Assembly (NCBI RefSeq): GCF_008801605.1
Contig: NZ_VZPJ01000010.1
Location: forward strand, 124,001-188,000
Direction of reading: 5' to 3'
Source of the DNA: Pseudomonas brassicacearum subsp. brassicacearum
Lineage (GTDB): Bacteria; Pseudomonadota; Gammaproteobacteria; Pseudomonadales; Pseudomonadaceae
Length of the DNA stretch: 64,000 nucleotides
Shown: piece after piece, positions 48,337-57,763 of the stretch
How positions within the stretch are numbered: position 1 is the stretch's first letter
How the letters are laid out: each line of letters begins with the position of its first letter
Notes under the pieces: model-generated
The model's database searches: none
What the model was told of the DNA's origin: nothing
Seen by the model: the letters and a program-made list of their open reading frames with translations, nothing else
Position numbers and translations under genes: made by a program

Positions 48337-49710
48337 TCAGGCGTAGTAGTCGACCGCGCTGCTGCCGATGACGCTGGTGGCACTGGCCGCTACTTCAGCA
48401 ACGCTGGCCGGCAGGTGCTCATCCACCGAGTCCACTCGCCCACCGGACGACGTCGTGCGCCCGGCCTGGGCTTGTTGCTGGGCCTGCTGCCCCTGGTTCT
48501 GCGAGCCACGGGATTGATCGGACACGCTGACGTCGACCTGGCCCATGCCCTGCTGGGCAAAACTGTCCCGCAGGCGATGCAACTGGCCTTCGAGGGCTTC
48601 GCGAACGCCGGGGTGGGCGCTCATGAACGTGACCTGGGTCTGCTGGTCCGGAACCATGTTCACCCGGATATCCAGGCGCCCGAGTTCGGCGGGTTGCAGC
48701 TGGATGTCGGCCGCCTTGAGATTGACGCTGGACAGGTACATCACCCGGTTGACCACCTCCTCGGTCCAACCGCTCTGATTCATCGCGATAGGTTGATTGA
48801 CCGGCACCGCGTTGGCGGTCTTGGGTGTAGCAGCCTGGGTCAGTGCGGCCAGGCGGTTGGCGAAATCGTCCACGCGTGTGTCACTGGACGCGGCGCCGAG
48901 GTCCTTGAGGCCCTCGCTGATCAAGCCGCCGAATGCCTTGTCGCCGCCCTGACTGCCGGACTCGGTACTGTTCTGATCGGCCTGCACGGTGAGCATGCTC
49001 GCCATGCCCGCGGCGAAGGTCTGCGCCGAAGTCGGTTCACCGTCGAGCGACGCCGGGGCAGTAGTCTTGGATTGCGCCTGGCTAGCGGCGGAAACATGAC
49101 CGCCCTGCTCCATCGCCAAACGCAACGCTGGCAACGCATCAAGCGGGTCGGCTTCAGGGTCAAAGGCTGGATCGACCTCCGGGGCCACCGCAGCCTGGGC
49201 CGGCGTGACCAGCGGGGCAACCGGTGCCGCGACGGCCGTGGTGACCTGAACCTCGGTCGTGACCACAGGCGCAGGTTCCGGTGCGATTGTCGCCACCGGC
49301 ACCGTCATGTCGGGCAGCAATCCTGGATCAAGGCTCGGATCGACGGGTGCAGCATCCGCCACTGGCGTTTCAGCCGAGTCAGCGTTGTCGTCGCGGGCGG
49401 CCTTGTCGTCAGCGCTGGCCGGTTTGTCGGCGGGCAAGGGTTTGCCGCTATCGGCAACCGTCGGTTCCGAGGCGGCAGAGGTTTGGTTGCCGGTGTCTTT
49501 TTTGACGGTGTTGCTGGAGGCGTTGTCGCGCGCCGATTTCACCGGTGGCTCAGGGGCCGCCGCTGCCTTGGCAGGCGCCTGCTTGGCGAAGACTTGAGCG
49601 AAGCTGGAGGCTCTATCCCCGAGATCCGGGGCCACTGCCGGTGAATTGACGGCGACCTGGGGCTTGGCCTGGACAGAGGCCTGAAGCAGTGTATTGGGGG
49701 TAACGGGCAT
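48337..49710 (-). CDS. fliK: Flagellar hook-length control protein FliK
   Basis: The 457-residue secreted ruler has an Ala/Pro/Asp/Thr-rich disordered N-terminal part (to about 310). The C-terminal Flg_hook domain (about 320-415; IQLQPAELGRLDIRVNMVPD, then MSAHPGVREALEGQLHRLRD) contacts FlhB to switch export specificity. A Gln/Gly/Ser-rich tail follows. It differs from the second FliK-like protein at 25,988 in sequence and composition. It has its own -24/-12 promoter 51 bases upstream. Confidence 0.93.
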   Translation of the reverse strand: MPVTPNTLLQASVQAKPQVAVNSPAVAPDLGDRASSFAQVFAKQAPAKAAAAPEPPVKSARDNASSNTVKKDTGNQTSAASEPTVADSGKPLPADKPASADDKAARDDNADSAETPVADAAPVDPSLDPGLLPDMTVPVATIAPEPAPVVTTEVQVTTAVAAPVAPLVTPAQAAVAPEVDPAFDPEADPLDALPALRLAMEQGGHVSAASQAQSKTTAPASLDGEPTSAQTFAAGMASMLTVQADQNSTESGSQGGDKAFGGLISEGLKDLGAASSDTRVDDFANRLAALTQAATPKTANAVPVNQPIAMNQSGWTEEVVNRVMYLSSVNLKAADIQLQPAELGRLDIRVNMVPDQQTQVTFMSAHPGVREALEGQLHRLRDSFAQQGMGQVDVSVSDQSRGSQNQGQQAQQQAQAGRTTSSGGRVDSVDEHLPASVAEVAASATSVIGSSAVDYYA

Positions 49711-49760
49711 ATAAAGGTCTCCGCTGCACTGGAATCATAGGTACAGTCGAGACTAGGTAA

Positions 49761-49776
49761 TGCAAGGCACGGGCCA
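49761..49776 (-). promoter_or_regulatory. Sigma-54-type promoter for fliK
   Basis: On the minus strand TGGCCC-GTGCC-TTGC-A keeps GG/GC and exact spacing with one change in the -24 box. The predicted start site is about 40 bases before the fliK ATG and lies in the 88-base gap after hptB. Confidence 0.78.
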
Positions 49777-49798
49777 ACGTCTGCCCGACCGTCAAATC

Positions 49799-50143
49799 TC
49801 AGCAGTGAAAGCCTTCGCGCTCTTCTCGGCAAAGCTTGCGAACATGAGCGAATTCACTGTCGATTTCGTTGACCAGTTTCTCGATACCACCCAATGAGGG
49901 CTGTTTGGCACGCTGCTCCAGTTCGCCACACAGCTCGGCCAGGCGGATAGCGCCCATGTTGCTGCTGCTACCCTTGAAGCTGTGGGCCGTGGCGCTCAGT
50001 TTTTCAGCGTCCCGCGCCTCATGCAGCACGCGCAGGCGAGCCTCCGAGTCATTGAGAAACGTATCCAGCAACTCCAGATACCCCTCCTCCATGACTTCCT
50101 TCAGCGTGCTGAGCACGTCGCGGTCCAGATGAATCTCGTTCAC
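49799..50143 (-). CDS. hptB: Histidine phosphotransfer protein HptB
   Basis: The 114-residue four-helix Hpt domain has the phosphorylated His54 in ATAHSFKGSSSNMGA. In P. aeruginosa HptB takes phosphate from hybrid kinases (such as RetS, PA1611, SagS) and passes it to the response regulator HsbR. The gene follows hsbR by 31 bases, matching the P. aeruginosa PA3345-PA3347 set. Assignment as HptB rests mainly on this neighbourhood. Confidence 0.86.
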   Translation of the reverse strand: MNEIHLDRDVLSTLKEVMEEGYLELLDTFLNDSEARLRVLHEARDAEKLSATAHSFKGSSSNMGAIRLAELCGELEQRAKQPSLGGIEKLVNEIDSEFAHVRKLCREEREGFHC

Positions 50144-50174
50144 TTGTTCGCTCCCTGATCAAGAATGGCGCCGA

Positions 50175-51881
50175 TTATGCCGGAGCCTCCCAGAAAAACT
50201 CCACGCGCGCACTACGACCATCGTCTGACCAACTGGCTTGGTGGCTCAACTGGCGTACCAGGCTCACGCCGCGCCCCGACAACCGATCAGTGTCCACAGG
50301 ACGCGCCAGCACCCTGGCGACATCAAAGCCTTCGCCACTGTCCTCGACCTCTATGGCCAGGCACCCACCCTCACCGTTTGGCGAGACATGCAAGTGCACC
50401 CGCACGTAGCCGTCGCTCAGTTCATCCAGGCGCGTATTGCGCTCCCTGTAATAGCGGGCAAAACCCGCCGCGTCACGCTTGAGACTGGAGTCGAGCCCCA
50501 GCACCCCATGATCCAGGGCATTGGAATACAGCTCCGACATGACGCTGTAAAGGGCGCCACTCTGCACCCTGAGCCCATGGACCTCAAGCAGCAATTGCAG
50601 CAAGTAGGGCATCGGGTTGAAGCGTTTTAGCGTCTGCGCCCGGAACTCGAAGCTCACCGACCAATCCAGCGGGCTGGACTGACCGCTATCGGAATAGACC
50701 GGTGGCGGCGGATTGAGTTGCGTCGGTGCGACCAATCGCAACTCGACCATGCTGAAGTCATCCCGCGACTCACCGCGAAAATCCCGCAAGGCCTGCTGGA
50801 TGTCTTCAAACAGCAGGTCGGGTTCACGGTTGGCGGCGAACACCTGTTGCAGCCGTTCCACGCCAAACAGTTGCTCGTCTTCGTCGGTGGTATCGATCAC
50901 ACCGTCGGACAACAGGAACACCCGGTCACCCAGCGACATGGTATGCACTTCGGTGCGGTCATCGAATAATTGAGGTGTGAGCACGCCCAACGGCAGGTGC
51001 CGCGCCGGCAATGGCGTACGCACGCCACTGAGGCTGTCATGCAGGTATCCATCGGGCATGCCGCCGTTCCAGATCTCTACCGTGCAACGCTGGAAGCTCA
51101 GGCATAACAACGTCGCGCAACAGAACATGTCGACGGGCAGGATGCGCTTGAGCTTGGCATTCATCTCACGCAGGATCTGCGCCAGGCCGTAGCCCTTGGC
51201 GGTCATCCCGTAGAACACTTCCGCCAGCGGCATCGCGCCGACCGCCGCGGGCAAACCGTGGCCGGTGAAATCCCCCAGCAGGACGTGCATGTCGCCGGCC
51301 GGATTGAACGCTGCCAACAGCAGATCACCGTTGAACAAGGCATAAGGCGATTGCAAGTAACGGATGTTCGGCGCGCTCAGGCAGCCGGAGTGGGCGATCT
51401 TGTCGAACACGGCCTTGGCGACCCGTTGCTCGTTGAGCAAGTAGTCATGGTGCCGGGCAATCTGGTCGCGCTGCTCCACCACCGTGGCCTGCAACCGACG
51501 CAAGCGATCCATGGCCTTGATCTTGGCCGCCAGGATCACTTGGTTGTAGGGTTTGGCCAGGAAATCGTCGCCGCCCGCTTCCACGCAACGGGCCAGGGCT
51601 TCGCCCTCAGTCAACGAGGTGAGGAAAATGATCGGGACCAACTGGTCCCCGGCCAACTGCTTGATCTTCTGCGCGGCTTCAAAGCCGTCCATCACCGGCA
51701 TCATCGCGTCCATCAACACCAGGTGAGGACGCTGCTCCAGATAGACGTTAACCGCTTCGGCGCCATCGGCCGCAGTGAGCACATGATGCCCCTGGCGGCG
51801 GACGATGGTCGACAACAGCAGTCGGTCAGCGGCACTGTCTTCGGCAATCAGGACCGTCAGCGACTCCGACGACGATTGCAT
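50175..51881 (-). CDS. hsbR: Response regulator/PP2C phosphatase/anti-sigma kinase HsbR
   Basis: The 568-residue protein has three domains: a receiver (about 8-125, phospho-acceptor Asp58 in LVLMDAMMPVMDG), a PP2C-type SpoIIE phosphatase (about 175-390; LLGDFTGHGLPAAVGAMPLA, LLSDGVIDTTDEDEQLFG), and a C-terminal GHKL kinase (about 430-565; YSNALDHGVLGL, EDSGEGFD). It phosphorylates or dephosphorylates HsbA according to its own phosphorylation by HptB. The ATG at 51881 starts 5 bases after the hsbA stop; a TTG at 51890 would overlap hsbA. Confidence 0.9.
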   Translation of the reverse strand: MQSSSESLTVLIAEDSAADRLLLSTIVRRQGHHVLTAADGAEAVNVYLEQRPHLVLMDAMMPVMDGFEAAQKIKQLAGDQLVPIIFLTSLTEGEALARCVEAGGDDFLAKPYNQVILAAKIKAMDRLRRLQATVVEQRDQIARHHDYLLNEQRVAKAVFDKIAHSGCLSAPNIRYLQSPYALFNGDLLLAAFNPAGDMHVLLGDFTGHGLPAAVGAMPLAEVFYGMTAKGYGLAQILREMNAKLKRILPVDMFCCATLLCLSFQRCTVEIWNGGMPDGYLHDSLSGVRTPLPARHLPLGVLTPQLFDDRTEVHTMSLGDRVFLLSDGVIDTTDEDEQLFGVERLQQVFAANREPDLLFEDIQQALRDFRGESRDDFSMVELRLVAPTQLNPPPPVYSDSGQSSPLDWSVSFEFRAQTLKRFNPMPYLLQLLLEVHGLRVQSGALYSVMSELYSNALDHGVLGLDSSLKRDAAGFARYYRERNTRLDELSDGYVRVHLHVSPNGEGGCLAIEVEDSGEGFDVARVLARPVDTDRLSGRGVSLVRQLSHQASWSDDGRSARVEFFWEAPA

Positions 51882-51886
51882 GGCGA

Positions 51887-52192
51887 TCAACTGATGTCGA
51901 ACAGCTTGTCGAAATTGGAGATCGCGAGGATTTTCTTGACGTCATTGCTGCTGTTGACAACGCGGATATCCGACGCATCGCCACCGGCATGATCACGCAA
52001 CAGCAGGAGCATGCCCAAGGCGGAACTGTCGAGATAAGTGGCGTCTTTCAAATCCACCACGATGGAGTCAGGTTTTTTGTTGAGCCGTTCATAGGACTCA
52101 CGAAATTCCTGATGCCGCCCGAAATCGAATCGACCTTTGATCGAGATCGTCAGCTTATGCCCATCGGGGGATACTTCGGTAACAACTGACAT
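51887..52192 (-). CDS. hsbA: Anti-sigma factor antagonist HsbA (STAS domain)
   Basis: The 101-residue STAS protein contains the phosphorylated Ser56 in ATYLDSSALGMLLLL. In P. aeruginosa unphosphorylated HsbA binds the anti-sigma factor FlgM and promotes swimming, while phospho-HsbA binds the diguanylate cyclase HsbD. Those partners are not in the window. AAGGAAG lies six bases before the ATG at 52192. It follows fliJ by 102 bases, so the module sits inside the flagellar locus here. Confidence 0.9.
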   Translation of the reverse strand: MSVVTEVSPDGHKLTISIKGRFDFGRHQEFRESYERLNKKPDSIVVDLKDATYLDSSALGMLLLLRDHAGGDASDIRVVNSSNDVKKILAISNFDKLFDIS

Positions 52193-52294
52193 GATCGGCT
52201 TCCTTGTCATGGACATACGTGTACAAGGTGTAGCATCTGGTAAAGGTCTGAGCAAGGTTTTGCCTCATTCAGCCGACAAAATCGCGGTTTCGCA

Positions 52295-52744
52295 TCAATA
52301 GGGATTCTGGCGTGGCAGGCGCTGGGACAACTCATCGAGGAGTTTCTGTTCGCGCTTGTCTTCCAGTTGCCGTGCCTCATCAATATAGCGCTGCACCAGT
52401 TTGCGCAGCCCTTCGACCCGGGCAAACGCCTCTTGCCAGCTCTGGCGGGCCTTCTCCAGGTTGTTCTGGTGCCAGACCAGGCTCTGGCGCTGCTGGTCGA
52501 TAGCGGTACCCAACTGCGCAAGGAATCCTTGGTAACCCAATAACCACTGCCCGGAAACCCCGTGGGCGCCCCGGGCGATCCACTGCTCCTGGTACTCGAG
52601 TCGAAAGTTTTCGAGGTCTGCCAGTTTGCTTTCGGCGACTTTGACCTGGCCCTGAAAATACGCCAGTCGCTGGACGGCAGTCTTCTCGGCCTTTTCCGCC
52701 ATGTCCACCACTGGCGCCAGGCGTGCCGCACGACTCGTGGCCAT
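52295..52744 (-). CDS. fliJ: Flagellar export chaperone FliJ
   Basis: This 149-residue, almost entirely helical coiled-coil protein is rich in Glu, Gln, Arg and Lys. FliJ is the stalk inserted in the FliI hexamer that links the ATPase to FlhA. It starts MATSRAARLAPVVDMAEKAE and lies 6 bases after fliI. Sequence conservation of FliJ is low, so position in fliEFGHIJ contributes to the call. Confidence 0.9.
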   Translation of the reverse strand: MATSRAARLAPVVDMAEKAEKTAVQRLAYFQGQVKVAESKLADLENFRLEYQEQWIARGAHGVSGQWLLGYQGFLAQLGTAIDQQRQSLVWHQNNLEKARQSWQEAFARVEGLRKLVQRYIDEARQLEDKREQKLLDELSQRLPRQNPY

Positions 52745-52750
52745 GGCCGG

Positions 52751-54109
52751 TTACGTGCCTGAGACCGGGGCGAAAATAGTCTGCAAATGCGCTTCGCTGG
52801 CGCCCATGCCGATGTTGTCGTTCAGGCTCTGGCGCAGGTAAACGGCCATGGCCGGGTAAAGACTGATGGCGGTGTCGGTCTCACGGTCACCACCGGGGAC
52901 ATAGGCGCCGACGCTGATCAGGTCGCGGCTTTGCTGGTAGCGCGACCAGTACTGCTTGAACTGCTGGGCGCGCTTCATGTGTTCGGCGCTGATCACCGAC
53001 GGCATGACCCGGCTGATGGACGCCTCGATGTCGATGGCCGGGTAATGCCCTTCTTCGGCCAGGCGCCTGGACAGCACGATGTGCCCGTCGAGTACGCCCC
53101 GGGCCGAGTCGGCGATGGGATCCTGCTGGTCGTCGCCTTCGGACAGCACGGTATAGAATGCGGTGATCGAACCGCCGCCCTTTTCCGCATTGCCGGCGCG
53201 CTCCACCAGTTTCGGCAGCTTGGCGAATACCGAAGGCGGATAACCCTTGGTGGCCGGCGGCTCGCCGATGGCCAGGGCGATTTCCCTCTGGGCCTGGGCG
53301 AAACGGGTCAGCGAATCCATCAACAGCAGGACGTTCTTGCCCTTGTCGCGAAAGTACTCGGCAATGCGCGTGCAGTACATGGCTGCCCGCAGGCGCATCA
53401 ATGGCGCATCGTCCGCCGGCGAAGCCACCACCACCGAACGCTTGAGCCCTTCCTCGCCAAGAATGTGCTCGATGAATTCCTTCACCTCGCGACCCCGCTC
53501 GCCGATCAGCCCCACCACGATGATGTCGGCTTCGGTGAAGCGGGTCATCATGCCCAGCAGCACACTTTTGCCCACCCCGGTACCGGCGAACAGGCCCAGA
53601 CGCTGGCCGCGTCCGACCGTCAATAAACCGTTGATGCAGCGGATGCCCACGTCCAGCGGTACGCTGATGGGGTCACGCTTGAGGGGATTGATCGTCGGGC
53701 CGTCCATCGGCACCCAGTCTTCAGCCTTCATGCCGCCCTTGCCGTCCAGGGCCCGCCCGGCCCCGTCCAGCACGCGCCCGAGCATGCTCATGCCCATGGG
53801 CAGGCGGCCATTGTCGGCCAGGGGCACCACGCGCGCACCCGGGGCGATGCCAGCAACGCTGCCCACCGGCATCAAGAAGACCTTGCTGCCGGAGAAGCCC
53901 ATGACTTCAGCTTCGACCTGCACCGGGTGATAGCTGTCGTCGTTGATCACCATGCAACGGCTGCCCATGGCGGCACGAAGACCTTCGGCTTCGAGGGTCA
54001 GGCCGACCATGCGCAGCAGGCGGCCTTCCAGGATCGGTTGACCGGCCAGCTCGCTGGCCTCGGCGTAGCTGCCCAGGCGCTTGCCGAAACTGGTTCGCTC
54101 AAGGCGCAT
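52751..54109 (-). CDS. fliI: Flagellar export ATPase FliI
   Basis: The 452-residue F1-beta-like hexameric ATPase has Walker A AGTGVGKS (175-182), Walker B VLLLMDSLTRFAQAQREIAL, and the FliI/YscN-specific GEPPATKGYPPSVFA and VLSEGDDQQDPIADSARGVL segments. The start at 54109 (MRLERTSFGKRLG) gives the normal family length and overlaps fliH by 11 bases; the longer reading to 54175 would extend well into fliH. Confidence 0.96.
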   Translation of the reverse strand: MRLERTSFGKRLGSYAEASELAGQPILEGRLLRMVGLTLEAEGLRAAMGSRCMVINDDSYHPVQVEAEVMGFSGSKVFLMPVGSVAGIAPGARVVPLADNGRLPMGMSMLGRVLDGAGRALDGKGGMKAEDWVPMDGPTINPLKRDPISVPLDVGIRCINGLLTVGRGQRLGLFAGTGVGKSVLLGMMTRFTEADIIVVGLIGERGREVKEFIEHILGEEGLKRSVVVASPADDAPLMRLRAAMYCTRIAEYFRDKGKNVLLLMDSLTRFAQAQREIALAIGEPPATKGYPPSVFAKLPKLVERAGNAEKGGGSITAFYTVLSEGDDQQDPIADSARGVLDGHIVLSRRLAEEGHYPAIDIEASISRVMPSVISAEHMKRAQQFKQYWSRYQQSRDLISVGAYVPGGDRETDTAISLYPAMAVYLRQSLNDNIGMGASEAHLQTIFAPVSGT

Positions 54110-54944
54110 CGCGGTTGTCCAGTGCAGAAGCGTCCAATTCAGGTACATCCAAGCCAGCATCGGCCGGCGCGGCATCAGCGCTGATCAGGGGTTCGTCCGG
54201 CAACTCCAGGCTCAGATCGGGAGCGGCCGGATGCAGGGCCTGTTCGTGCAACTGGTCGAACAATTTGGCCATGATCTGACTGATGCGCGTTTCAACGGTG
54301 GCGTCGATGCGGCTGTGTTCGGTTTCCACACGGCAGCCGCCGGGCAGCAGCGAAGCGTCCTCGACGATACGCCAGGTTTCTTCATGGCGTTCGCGCAGCG
54401 CCTTGACCAGCTCGAAGTCCTGGGGATTGATGTACAGCCGCACGTTGCCCACGCCCAATGGCAACAACTTGAGCGCTTCGCGCATGACATGTTCGATCTG
54501 GGTCGAATCGATGGCCAGTTCGCGCTGGATCACTTGCCGGGCGATGTGCTGCACCAGCCCCACCAGGGATTTCTCGATCTGGCTGTCCTGCTCGGCGATA
54601 GGGTCGAACAGGTTGAGCATCAGCGATTCCAAGGCACGGAGCTTGGCCGTCAGCGCCACATCGGCTTCCTGGCGGACCTTGAGCGAGGTGCTGTGGAAGC
54701 CTTCCTTTTCACCCACGGCAAAGCCTTCGTTGTAGGCTTCCTGGCGAATGCTCTCGACTTCCTCGAGGGTCAGTGGCTGGACTTCCTCCAGCGGCACTTC
54801 CTCCGGTTCCGGCAGCTCTTCCACCGGTTCCGGCTCAGGCTCGGGAACATGGGGGTCGAAGCTGGGCAGCGACCAGACGTCGAAACCACCGACGTCACGG
54901 GCGCGGATCAGGTCGCTGGGTGCTTCATCACTCTTGGCAGACAT
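54099..54944 (-). CDS. fliH: Flagellar export ATPase regulator FliH
   Basis: The 281-residue stator-like protein forms a dimer that holds FliI. The N-terminal 60 residues are Pro/Glu-rich with a WSLPSFDP segment that may bind FliN/FlhA. A long coiled coil (AYNEGFAVGEKEGFHSTSLK...) includes a GxxxG-like EGF/GEKEG repeat, and a C-terminal FliI-binding domain follows (HIARQVIQRELAIDSTQIEH). It overlaps fliI by 11 bases. Confidence 0.93.
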   Translation of the reverse strand: MSAKSDEAPSDLIRARDVGGFDVWSLPSFDPHVPEPEPEPVEELPEPEEVPLEEVQPLTLEEVESIRQEAYNEGFAVGEKEGFHSTSLKVRQEADVALTAKLRALESLMLNLFDPIAEQDSQIEKSLVGLVQHIARQVIQRELAIDSTQIEHVMREALKLLPLGVGNVRLYINPQDFELVKALRERHEETWRIVEDASLLPGGCRVETEHSRIDATVETRISQIMAKLFDQLHEQALHPAAPDLSLELPDEPLISADAAPADAGLDVPELDASALDNRDAP

Positions 54945-54951
54945 AACGACC

Positions 54952-55971
54952 TTAGATCATCTCTTCGCCGCCCTTGCCACCGAGAACGATCTCCCCGGCT
55001 TCGGCCATGCGGCGGGCGATGGTGAGGATTTCCTTCTGTGCGGTTTCCACGTCGCTGACGCGTACCGGGCCCTTGGCCTCGAGATCGTCGCGCAACAGTT
55101 CGGCCGCCCGTTTGGACATGTTCTTGAAGATCTTTTCCTTGACGCCTTCGTCCGACCCCTTGAGGGCCAGTACCAGCACGTCGGACGACACTTCGCGCAA
55201 CAGCGCCTGGATGCCACGATCGTCGACATCGGACAGGTTGTTGAACACGAACATGAGGTCTTCGATCTGACCGGACAGGTCTTCGTCGAACTCGCGGATC
55301 GAGTCCATCAACTGACCTTCGATCGAACTGTCGAGGAAGTTCATGATGTCCGCCGCGCGCTTGATGCCACCCAGGGTGGTGCGCGAGGCATTGGAGTTGC
55401 CCGAGAACTGCTTCTCGAGAATCTGGTTCAATTCTTTCAGGGCCGCCGGCTGCACGGTGTTGAGCGAAGACACCCGCAGGATGATGTCCAGGCGCACCTT
55501 GTGGTCGAAGTTGCCCAGCACTTCACCGGCCTGGTCCGGATCGAGGTAAGCCACCACGATCGCCTGGATCTGCGGGTGCTCGTAACGGATCACGTCGGCA
55601 ACCGCCCGCGGCTCCATCCACTTGAGGCTGTCCAGGCCGCTGGTGTTGCCGCCCAACAGGATCCGGTCGATCAGGCCGTTGGCCTTGTCCTCGCCCAGTG
55701 CCTGGGTGAGCATCTTGCGCACATAGTCGTCGGAACCGACGCCCAGGCTGGTCTGATCGCCGACGATGTCGACGAACTCACTCATCACCTGCTCGACCTG
55801 TTCACGGTGCACGTTGCCCATTTGTGCCATGGCCACGCCCACACGCTGGACCTCCTTGGGCCCCATGTGGCGCAGCACCTGGGCAGCGTCGGTCGAACCC
55901 AGGGACAGCAGCAGGATCGCGGCTTTGTCGACCCGGGACAATTTGGCAACAGCGGCTCGATTATCACTCAT
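54952..55971 (-). CDS. fliG: Flagellar motor switch protein FliG
   Basis: The 339-residue rotor protein has three parts: an N-terminal FliF-binding domain, a middle domain with the EHPQ motif (IRYEHPQIQAIVVAYL) for FliM binding, and a C-terminal torque domain with the charged ridge (LMFVFNNLSDVDDRGIQALL, then EVSSDVLVLALKGSDEGVKE). It overlaps fliF by 8 bases, which fits the fixed FliF-FliG stoichiometry. Confidence 0.97.
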   Translation of the reverse strand: MSDNRAAVAKLSRVDKAAILLLSLGSTDAAQVLRHMGPKEVQRVGVAMAQMGNVHREQVEQVMSEFVDIVGDQTSLGVGSDDYVRKMLTQALGEDKANGLIDRILLGGNTSGLDSLKWMEPRAVADVIRYEHPQIQAIVVAYLDPDQAGEVLGNFDHKVRLDIILRVSSLNTVQPAALKELNQILEKQFSGNSNASRTTLGGIKRAADIMNFLDSSIEGQLMDSIREFDEDLSGQIEDLMFVFNNLSDVDDRGIQALLREVSSDVLVLALKGSDEGVKEKIFKNMSKRAAELLRDDLEAKGPVRVSDVETAQKEILTIARRMAEAGEIVLGGKGGEEMI

Positions 55972-57748
55972 CTGCGTTAATCCACTCTTTCACGACCTGG
56001 GCCACACGACCCGGATCTTCTGCCACCAGACTCTTGATGGCGTTCAACTGAGCGTCATAGCCTTCACTCGGGCTTGGCAGCAGAATGCTCTGCGGCCCGC
56101 CGAGGCTGACGCGATCGTTGGCCAATTCGCCATCCAGGCCGCCCATGCCTCCCAGCTCGACATCACCAAAACCTGCCAACTGCTTGCTCTTGCCGCCACC
56201 GGTGATGTTGTTGAGCACCGGACGCAGCACGCCAAACACCAGCACCAGGATAAACAGCACACCCAGTACTTGCTTGACCACATCCCAGAACCAGGGTTGC
56301 GAATAAAACGGAATATCGGCGACCACTTCACCGCGTTCCAGGGAGAACGGTACGTTGATCACGCTGACGCTGTCGCCGCGGCTGGCGTCGAAACCGACGG
56401 CGTCCTGCACCAGGCGAGTAAAGCGCGCCAATTCGTCGGCACTCCATGGTGCACGACTGGTTTCGCCGTTGGCCGCATTGACCTTGACCTGATCGTCCAC
56501 CACCACGGCGACCGACAAGCGGGTCAAACGGCCCTGCTGCTGCTTGGTGTGGCTGATGGAGCGGTCGAGTTCGAAGTTCTTGGTCGACTGCTGACGCTTG
56601 TCGGCCGGATACGGCGCCAGCATCGGCTGGCCGGTGGCCGGGTCCATGATCTGCTGGCCATTGGCATCGATCAGCGGTTGGCCTGGCTGCACCATGCCGG
56701 CGGCCGCCGTGGCGCCACCGGTGGTTTGCGGCGCGCTGGCCGGCGACGGCGGCTGGTTGCTCAGGGCACCCGGTACGCCTTGCGGGCCATTGCTGGCAGT
56801 ACGCTGCTCATTCACCGACTGTTCGCTGCGCAACGCCGGTTGATCCGGGTTGAACTGCTCGGAAGTGGACTCGACGGCGCTGAAGTCGACATCAGCCGAC
56901 ACTTCGGCTTTGTAGCGATCGTTACCCAGGATCGGTTGCAGGATGTTGTGCACCCGCTGGGTCAGCATGCCTTCCATGCGGCGGCTGTAATCGAATTGCT
57001 TGCCGGCCATGGTCAGTTCGGAGTTTTCCGCCTGATCGGACAGCAGGTTGCCTTTCTGGTCGACCACAGTGATCTGCGATTTGCTCAGCTCAGGTACGCT
57101 GGTTGCCACCAGGTTGATGATGGCAAGCACTTGGCCTGGCTCCAGGGAGCGGCCCGAATACAGCTCGACCAATACCGAAGCGCTGGGCTTGCGCTCATCG
57201 CGCACGAACACCGAGCTTTTCGGGATCGCCAGGTGCACACGGGCGCCCTTGACGTTGTTCAGGCTGGAAATGGTCCGCGCCAGCTCACCCTCCAGGCCGC
57301 GACGATAACGGGTCGCTTCCATGAATTGGCTGGTGCCCAGGCCCTGGTCCTTGTCGAGGATCTCGAAACCGATGTTGCCATCGGTAGGCGTCACGCCAGC
57401 CGCAGCGAGCTTGAGGCGCGCACGGGCAACGTCATCGGCCTTGACCAGCAACGCGCCGGAGTTGGGTTCGACGGTGTAAGGAATGTCGGCGGAAGCCAGG
57501 GTTTCCATGACTTGCTTGGCGTCCATGCCCGCCAGGCTGCCATACAGCGGCCGGTAGTCCGGCTGCTGGGACCACAGCACCACGGCAAAACCAATCGCCA
57601 CGCTGGCAGCCAGGCCGACCAACAGGCCCACCTGACGCAGCATGGTCATCTCGGAGAGATTTTCCAGGAAGGACAGACCGAATAGCGGCGGTTTGCCGTC
57701 TACCGGAGTGGCCTTGGCCGGAACGTTATCAACGGCTGCTTCTGCCAT
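55964..57748 (-). CDS. fliF: MS-ring protein FliF
   Basis: The 594-residue protein builds the MS ring. It has two membrane helices (about 37-58, LVGLAASVAIGFAVVLWS, and about 450-472, VLGVLFILVLVFGVLRPVL). Between them lie ring-building motifs (ALLVKADDVARARLKLAAAG; KGARVHLAIPKSSVFVRDER) and a Pro/Ala/Gly-rich disordered insert at about 320-375. The C-terminal cytoplasmic tail (VAEDPGRVAQVVKEWINADE) binds FliG. It lies 15 bases after fliE. Confidence 0.96.
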   Translation of the reverse strand: MAEAAVDNVPAKATPVDGKPPLFGLSFLENLSEMTMLRQVGLLVGLAASVAIGFAVVLWSQQPDYRPLYGSLAGMDAKQVMETLASADIPYTVEPNSGALLVKADDVARARLKLAAAGVTPTDGNIGFEILDKDQGLGTSQFMEATRYRRGLEGELARTISSLNNVKGARVHLAIPKSSVFVRDERKPSASVLVELYSGRSLEPGQVLAIINLVATSVPELSKSQITVVDQKGNLLSDQAENSELTMAGKQFDYSRRMEGMLTQRVHNILQPILGNDRYKAEVSADVDFSAVESTSEQFNPDQPALRSEQSVNEQRTASNGPQGVPGALSNQPPSPASAPQTTGGATAAAGMVQPGQPLIDANGQQIMDPATGQPMLAPYPADKRQQSTKNFELDRSISHTKQQQGRLTRLSVAVVVDDQVKVNAANGETSRAPWSADELARFTRLVQDAVGFDASRGDSVSVINVPFSLERGEVVADIPFYSQPWFWDVVKQVLGVLFILVLVFGVLRPVLNNITGGGKSKQLAGFGDVELGGMGGLDGELANDRVSLGGPQSILLPSPSEGYDAQLNAIKSLVAEDPGRVAQVVKEWINADE

Positions 57749-57763
57749 GACTCAATAATTTCC

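Noticed and set aside
52252..52266. Sigma-54-like sequence upstream of hsbA (GAGGCA-AAACC-TTGC, minus strand)
   Set aside because: The spacing between GG and GC is 9 bases instead of 10, which is normally inactive.
52751..54175. Longer reading of fliI by 22 residues
   Set aside because: It would extend far into fliH and adds no conserved sequence; the ATG at 54109 gives the family N-terminus.
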